A DNA stretch of 64,000 nt. Source: Arcticimaribacter sp965277835 (lineage in GTDB: Bacteria > Bacteroidota > Bacteroidia > Flavobacteriales > Flavobacteriaceae). Position 1 is the first letter of the stretch. Each line of letters starts with the position of its first letter. Below the pieces are notes generated by a model, which was not told the origin of the DNA, searched no databases, and worked only from the letters and a program-made list of their open reading frames with translations. The DNA is taken from positions 2,108,001 through 2,172,000 of the forward strand of contig OZ255841.1 in NCBI GenBank assembly GCA_965277835.1. The letters run 5' to 3'. Position numbers and translations under genes: made by a program. This document shows positions 61,675 to 64,000 of the stretch, one piece after another.

Positions 61675-61682
61675 CAAAATTA
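61675..61682 (-). promoter_or_regulatory. -7 promoter element of nadK
   Basis: Minus-strand TAATTTTG, an exact TAnnTTTG match, 15 nt upstream of the nadK ATG; a TTG lies 23 nt further upstream (61706-61708), at the edge of the normal spacing range. Confidence 0.45.
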
Positions 61683-61749
61683 CAAAAACTTATTTTCTCT
61701 TAACTCAAGTTGATGTCTCGTAATTTTTATTTATCAAACTCTTAGAAAT

Positions 61750-61765
61750 CAAACTTGGAAGTTTG
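61750..61765. promoter_or_regulatory. Short palindrome upstream of pdxJ
   Basis: CAAACTT and AAGTTTG flank GG as a perfect 7-bp inverted repeat, directly followed by TAATTTTA (61766-61773), a 7 of 8 match to the -7 box. It may be an operator for pdxJ; evidence is only positional. Confidence 0.3.
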
Positions 61766-61784
61766 TAATTTTACAAAAAAGAAT

Positions 61785-62501
61785 ATGATTAAACTTAGTG
61801 TAAATATTAATAAAATTGCCACGCTTAGAAATTCGAGAGGAGGTAATAATCCTGACATTTTAAAAGTAGCTACAGACATACAATCTTTTGGAGCTCAAGG
61901 AATTACGGTACATCCTCGTCCAGACCAGCGACATATTCGTTATAATGATGCTATTTCACTTCCAAAAGTAATTACTACAGAATATAATATTGAAGGAAAT
62001 CCAACTCCTGAGTTTATTAATATGGTACTACAAATTTGCCCAACTCAAGTTACACTTGTTCCAGATGCTGTTGATGCAATTACTTCAAATGCAGGATGGG
62101 ATACTTTAAAGCATCAAGATTTTCTTAAAAAAATTGTTCAAAAATTTAAAGACTCGGGAATCCGTACTTCAATTTTTGTTGACCCTAAAGTGGAATATAT
62201 AGATGGAGCAGCGGCAACCAATGTTGACCGTATTGAACTATATACGGAGGCTTATGCTAACGGATATAACGAAAATCCTGAGCAGGCGATAGAGCCTTAT
62301 GTAAATGCTGCAATACGAGCTAATGAATTAGGTTTAGGTATTAATGCAGGGCACGATTTGAGTTTAGAGAATATTCAATATTTTGCAAAAAACATTCCAA
62401 AACTCCTTGAGGTATCCATTGGACACGCTCTTGTTTGTGAGTCATTATATTTAGGTTTTGAGAATGTAATTCCCATATATCTTCAACGTCTTTCACAATG
62501 A
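61785..62501 (+). CDS. pdxJ: Pyridoxine 5'-phosphate synthase
   Basis: A 238-residue TIM-barrel enzyme condensing 3-amino-2-oxopropyl phosphate with deoxyxylulose 5-phosphate in vitamin B6 synthesis. The start MIKLSVNINKIATLRNSRGG at 61785 is the conserved family start; a TTG start at 61755 is less likely. HPRPDQRHIRYNDA and FVDPKVEYIDGA are diagnostic, and GLGINAGHDLSLEN carries the phosphate/His site. Its stop overlaps the next gene by 4 nt (ATGA), so the two are coupled. Confidence 0.96.
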   Translation: MIKLSVNINKIATLRNSRGGNNPDILKVATDIQSFGAQGITVHPRPDQRHIRYNDAISLPKVITTEYNIEGNPTPEFINMVLQICPTQVTLVPDAVDAITSNAGWDTLKHQDFLKKIVQKFKDSGIRTSIFVDPKVEYIDGAAATNVDRIELYTEAYANGYNENPEQAIEPYVNAAIRANELGLGINAGHDLSLENIQYFAKNIPKLLEVSIGHALVCESLYLGFENVIPIYLQRLSQ

Positions 62502-63280
62502 AAATACTACATAGCCTTATTCTTGGTAGTGGAGAAAAAAACCTTGTTGTATTACACGGGTTTTTAGGAATGGGAGATAACTGGAAAACCCATGCACGGC
62601 AATGGGCTAACCAAGGATGGTGTGTTCATTTGGTTGATCAAAGAAACCATGGGCGTAGTTTTTGGTCCGAAACTTTTGACTATTCCATTTTAGTTGAAGA
62701 CCTAAAAGCATACTGTAATCATCATAAATTAGAAAATTTTACCCTTTTAGGTCATTCAATGGGAGGGAAAACAGCAATGTTTTTTTCTACACGTTATCCT
62801 AAAACTGTATCTCAATTGATTATAGTAGATATTGCTCCTAAGCAATATTCATCACACCATCATAAAATATTAAAAGGATTAGCGTCTTTAAATTTTTCAA
62901 TTCTTAAAACACGAGGCGATGCTGACAAAGCATTAGAATTATTTGTTTCTGAAAAAGGGATAAGACAATTTTTATTAAAGAATTTATATTGGATTGAAAA
63001 AGGGCAACTTGCATTAAGAATAAATATTGATGTACTTAAAAATTCTGAGCTAGCTATTGGAGAGGGTTTAGTATCTGAACAGAGATATGAAGGACCTACA
63101 CTATTTTTAAGAGGGGTTTTGTCAGATTATATATTAGATGAAGATAATTTAGCACTAAAGCACCACTTCCCTAATTATGTTTTAAAGGATATTCCAAATG
63201 CTGCACATTGGTTACATGCAGAAAACCCAACCTATTTTTTAAAAACACTTGATGAGTGGTTTGAATTATTTTCACATTAA
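62498..63280 (+). CDS. Alpha/beta hydrolase (YbfF-like esterase)
   Basis: A 260-residue alpha/beta hydrolase. The oxyanion-hole region LHGFLGMGDNW is at residues 19-29, the nucleophile elbow GHSMGG gives Ser87, and the catalytic His is H237 in PNAAHWLHAENP. The VDQRNHGRS motif resembles the E. coli YbfF acyl-CoA esterase group. It overlaps pdxJ by 4 nt. The physiological substrate is unknown. Confidence 0.88.
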   Translation: MKILHSLILGSGEKNLVVLHGFLGMGDNWKTHARQWANQGWCVHLVDQRNHGRSFWSETFDYSILVEDLKAYCNHHKLENFTLLGHSMGGKTAMFFSTRYPKTVSQLIIVDIAPKQYSSHHHKILKGLASLNFSILKTRGDADKALELFVSEKGIRQFLLKNLYWIEKGQLALRINIDVLKNSELAIGEGLVSEQRYEGPTLFLRGVLSDYILDEDNLALKHHFPNYVLKDIPNAAHWLHAENPTYFLKTLDEWFELFSH

Positions 63281-63334
63281 TAGACTAAAATGTGACAATC
63301 ATCCATTAATTTCTTTTATCATACTATTAGCAAT

Positions 63335-63342
63335 TACCTTTG
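63335..63342 (+). promoter_or_regulatory. -7 promoter element of the GNAT-aspartate kinase unit
   Basis: TACCTTTG, an exact TAnnTTTG match, 18 nt before the ATG at 63361. Confidence 0.45.
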
Positions 63343-63360
63343 CGGGATAAATAAGTAGAT

Positions 63361-63837
63361 ATGATACGATTTGCTAACAAAGAGGATATGCCTTCTGTTT
63401 TAAAATTAATAGAAGAGCTTGCCAGTTTTGAAAAAGAACCCAACGCCGTGGTTGTAACCACAGAAGATTTAGAGCGCGATGGTTTTGGCGACAACCCTAT
63501 TTTTCAGTGCTTAGTTGCCGAAAAAGAGGGTAAAATTGTAGGAATGGCTCTTTTCTATCCTAGGTATTCAACTTGGAAAGGAATGACATTTCATTTAGAA
63601 GATTTGATTGTTACCCAATCTGAGAGGGGTAAAGGATATGGCAAAGATTTATATACTTCGTTTATTAATTATGCACATGAGAAAAAGGTAAGACGAATTG
63701 AATGGGTAGTTTTAGATTGGAATACGCCTGCTATAAATTTCTATGAGAAAAGTGGCGCAAAGATACTTTCGGATTGGAGAACTGCCCAAATGGATGAACA
63801 AGGTATTGCTAACTATATAAAAAAATCAACTATTTAA
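63361..63837 (+). CDS. GNAT-family N-acetyltransferase
   Basis: A 158-residue acetyltransferase. Acetyl-CoA-binding motif RGKGYGKDLY lies near residue 97 (QSERGKGYGKDLYTSF) and the C-terminal VVLDWNTPAINFYEKSGAKIL is standard for the family, close to the diamine/thialysine acetyltransferase (SSAT-like) group. Followed 1 nt later by aspartate kinase, an arrangement that hints at a lysine-related substrate, which is inference only. Confidence 0.9.
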   Translation: MIRFANKEDMPSVLKLIEELASFEKEPNAVVVTTEDLERDGFGDNPIFQCLVAEKEGKIVGMALFYPRYSTWKGMTFHLEDLIVTQSERGKGYGKDLYTSFINYAHEKKVRRIEWVVLDWNTPAINFYEKSGAKILSDWRTAQMDEQGIANYIKKSTI

Positions 63838-63838
63838 C

Positions 63839-64000
63839 ATGAGAGTATTTAAGTTTGGAGGTGCATCGGTAAAAGATGCAGATGGAGTAAGAAATTTAGT
63901 AAACGTATTAAACATAGTAGGGTATAAAGACACACTAGTAATTGTCTCTGCTATGGGTAAAACTACAAATGCTTTAGAACTAATAGTTGACCATTATTTA
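63839..64000 (+). CDS. Aspartate kinase, N-terminal fragment (cut by window end)
   Basis: The first 54 codons are visible. MRVFKFGGASVKDADGV is the aspartokinase start (KFGGASVK phosphate-binding motif), followed by VIVSAMGKTTNALE. The gene begins 1 nt after the GNAT stop and continues beyond the right edge, so domain content (mono- or bifunctional) cannot be judged. Confidence 0.93.
   Translation, partial: MRVFKFGGASVKDADGVRNLVNVLNIVGYKDTLVIVSAMGKTTNALELIVDHYL

Overview
The window is a 64 kb stretch of a low-GC Bacteroidota chromosome, almost certainly a member of the Flavobacteriaceae. The evidence is the type IX secretion gene sprA and a porG-like gene, a SusC/SusD pair, the order ruvA-sprA-gcvH-vanZ-tonB-ctaB, the operon nadK-porG-uppS-bamA-ompH-ompH, recurring Bacteroidota-type -7 promoter motifs (TAnnTTTG), and a lack of strong Shine-Dalgarno sites. 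Both window edges cut genes: mutS at the left and an aspartate kinase at the right.

Layout. 1-1900: the 3' part of mutS, tRNA-Gly(GCC), tRNA-Leu(UAA) and a strong terminator. 2050-5241: a solitary single-chain restriction-modification enzyme, which looks like an accessory gene lodged beside the tRNAs. 5317-9086: housekeeping genes (etfBA on the minus strand, ruvB-queG on the plus strand). 9083-28244: a 19 kb accessory locus with a LacI-type regulator, a SusC/SusD outer-membrane uptake pair, a small lipoprotein, three tandem ~1,090-residue FG-GAP/VCBS + UnbV/ASPIC lipoproteins, a vanadium-haloperoxidase-like PAP2 lipoprotein and an SLC45-like MFS transporter. 28379-39458: maeB, ruvA, the 2,469-residue SprA translocon, gcvH and a VanZ-like protein. 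39482-45378: a TonB protein, then a cytochrome oxidase assembly and subunit cluster (ctaB, two subunit III genes, subunit IV, a Sco-like protein without cysteines, Sco, DUF420, a 70-aa protein). 45475-51283: a complete MacAB-TolC-like export system with the ATPase and permeases on separate chains. 51312-55529: tsaB, a DUF255 protein, a Nfu protein with a doubled N-domain, and a gamma-carbonic anhydrase. 55609-61659 (minus strand): envelope biogenesis operon. 61785-64000: pdxJ, an alpha/beta hydrolase, a GNAT acetyltransferase and the aspartate kinase start.

The best candidate for an undescribed system is the 9083-28244 locus. It is organised like a polysaccharide utilisation locus (LacI regulator, SusCD, inner-membrane sugar transporter) but contains no glycoside hydrolase, lyase or sulfatase. 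Its catalytic candidate is a PAP2-fold lipoprotein that keeps every residue expected for vanadate binding, and it is co-transcribed with three large Ca-binding beta-propeller-type lipoproteins. A 20-bp near-palindrome with a central CG, of the LacI operator type, lies between the regulator and susC and overlaps the predicted upstream promoter region of the regulator. All functional statements come from motif reading; no database search was run.
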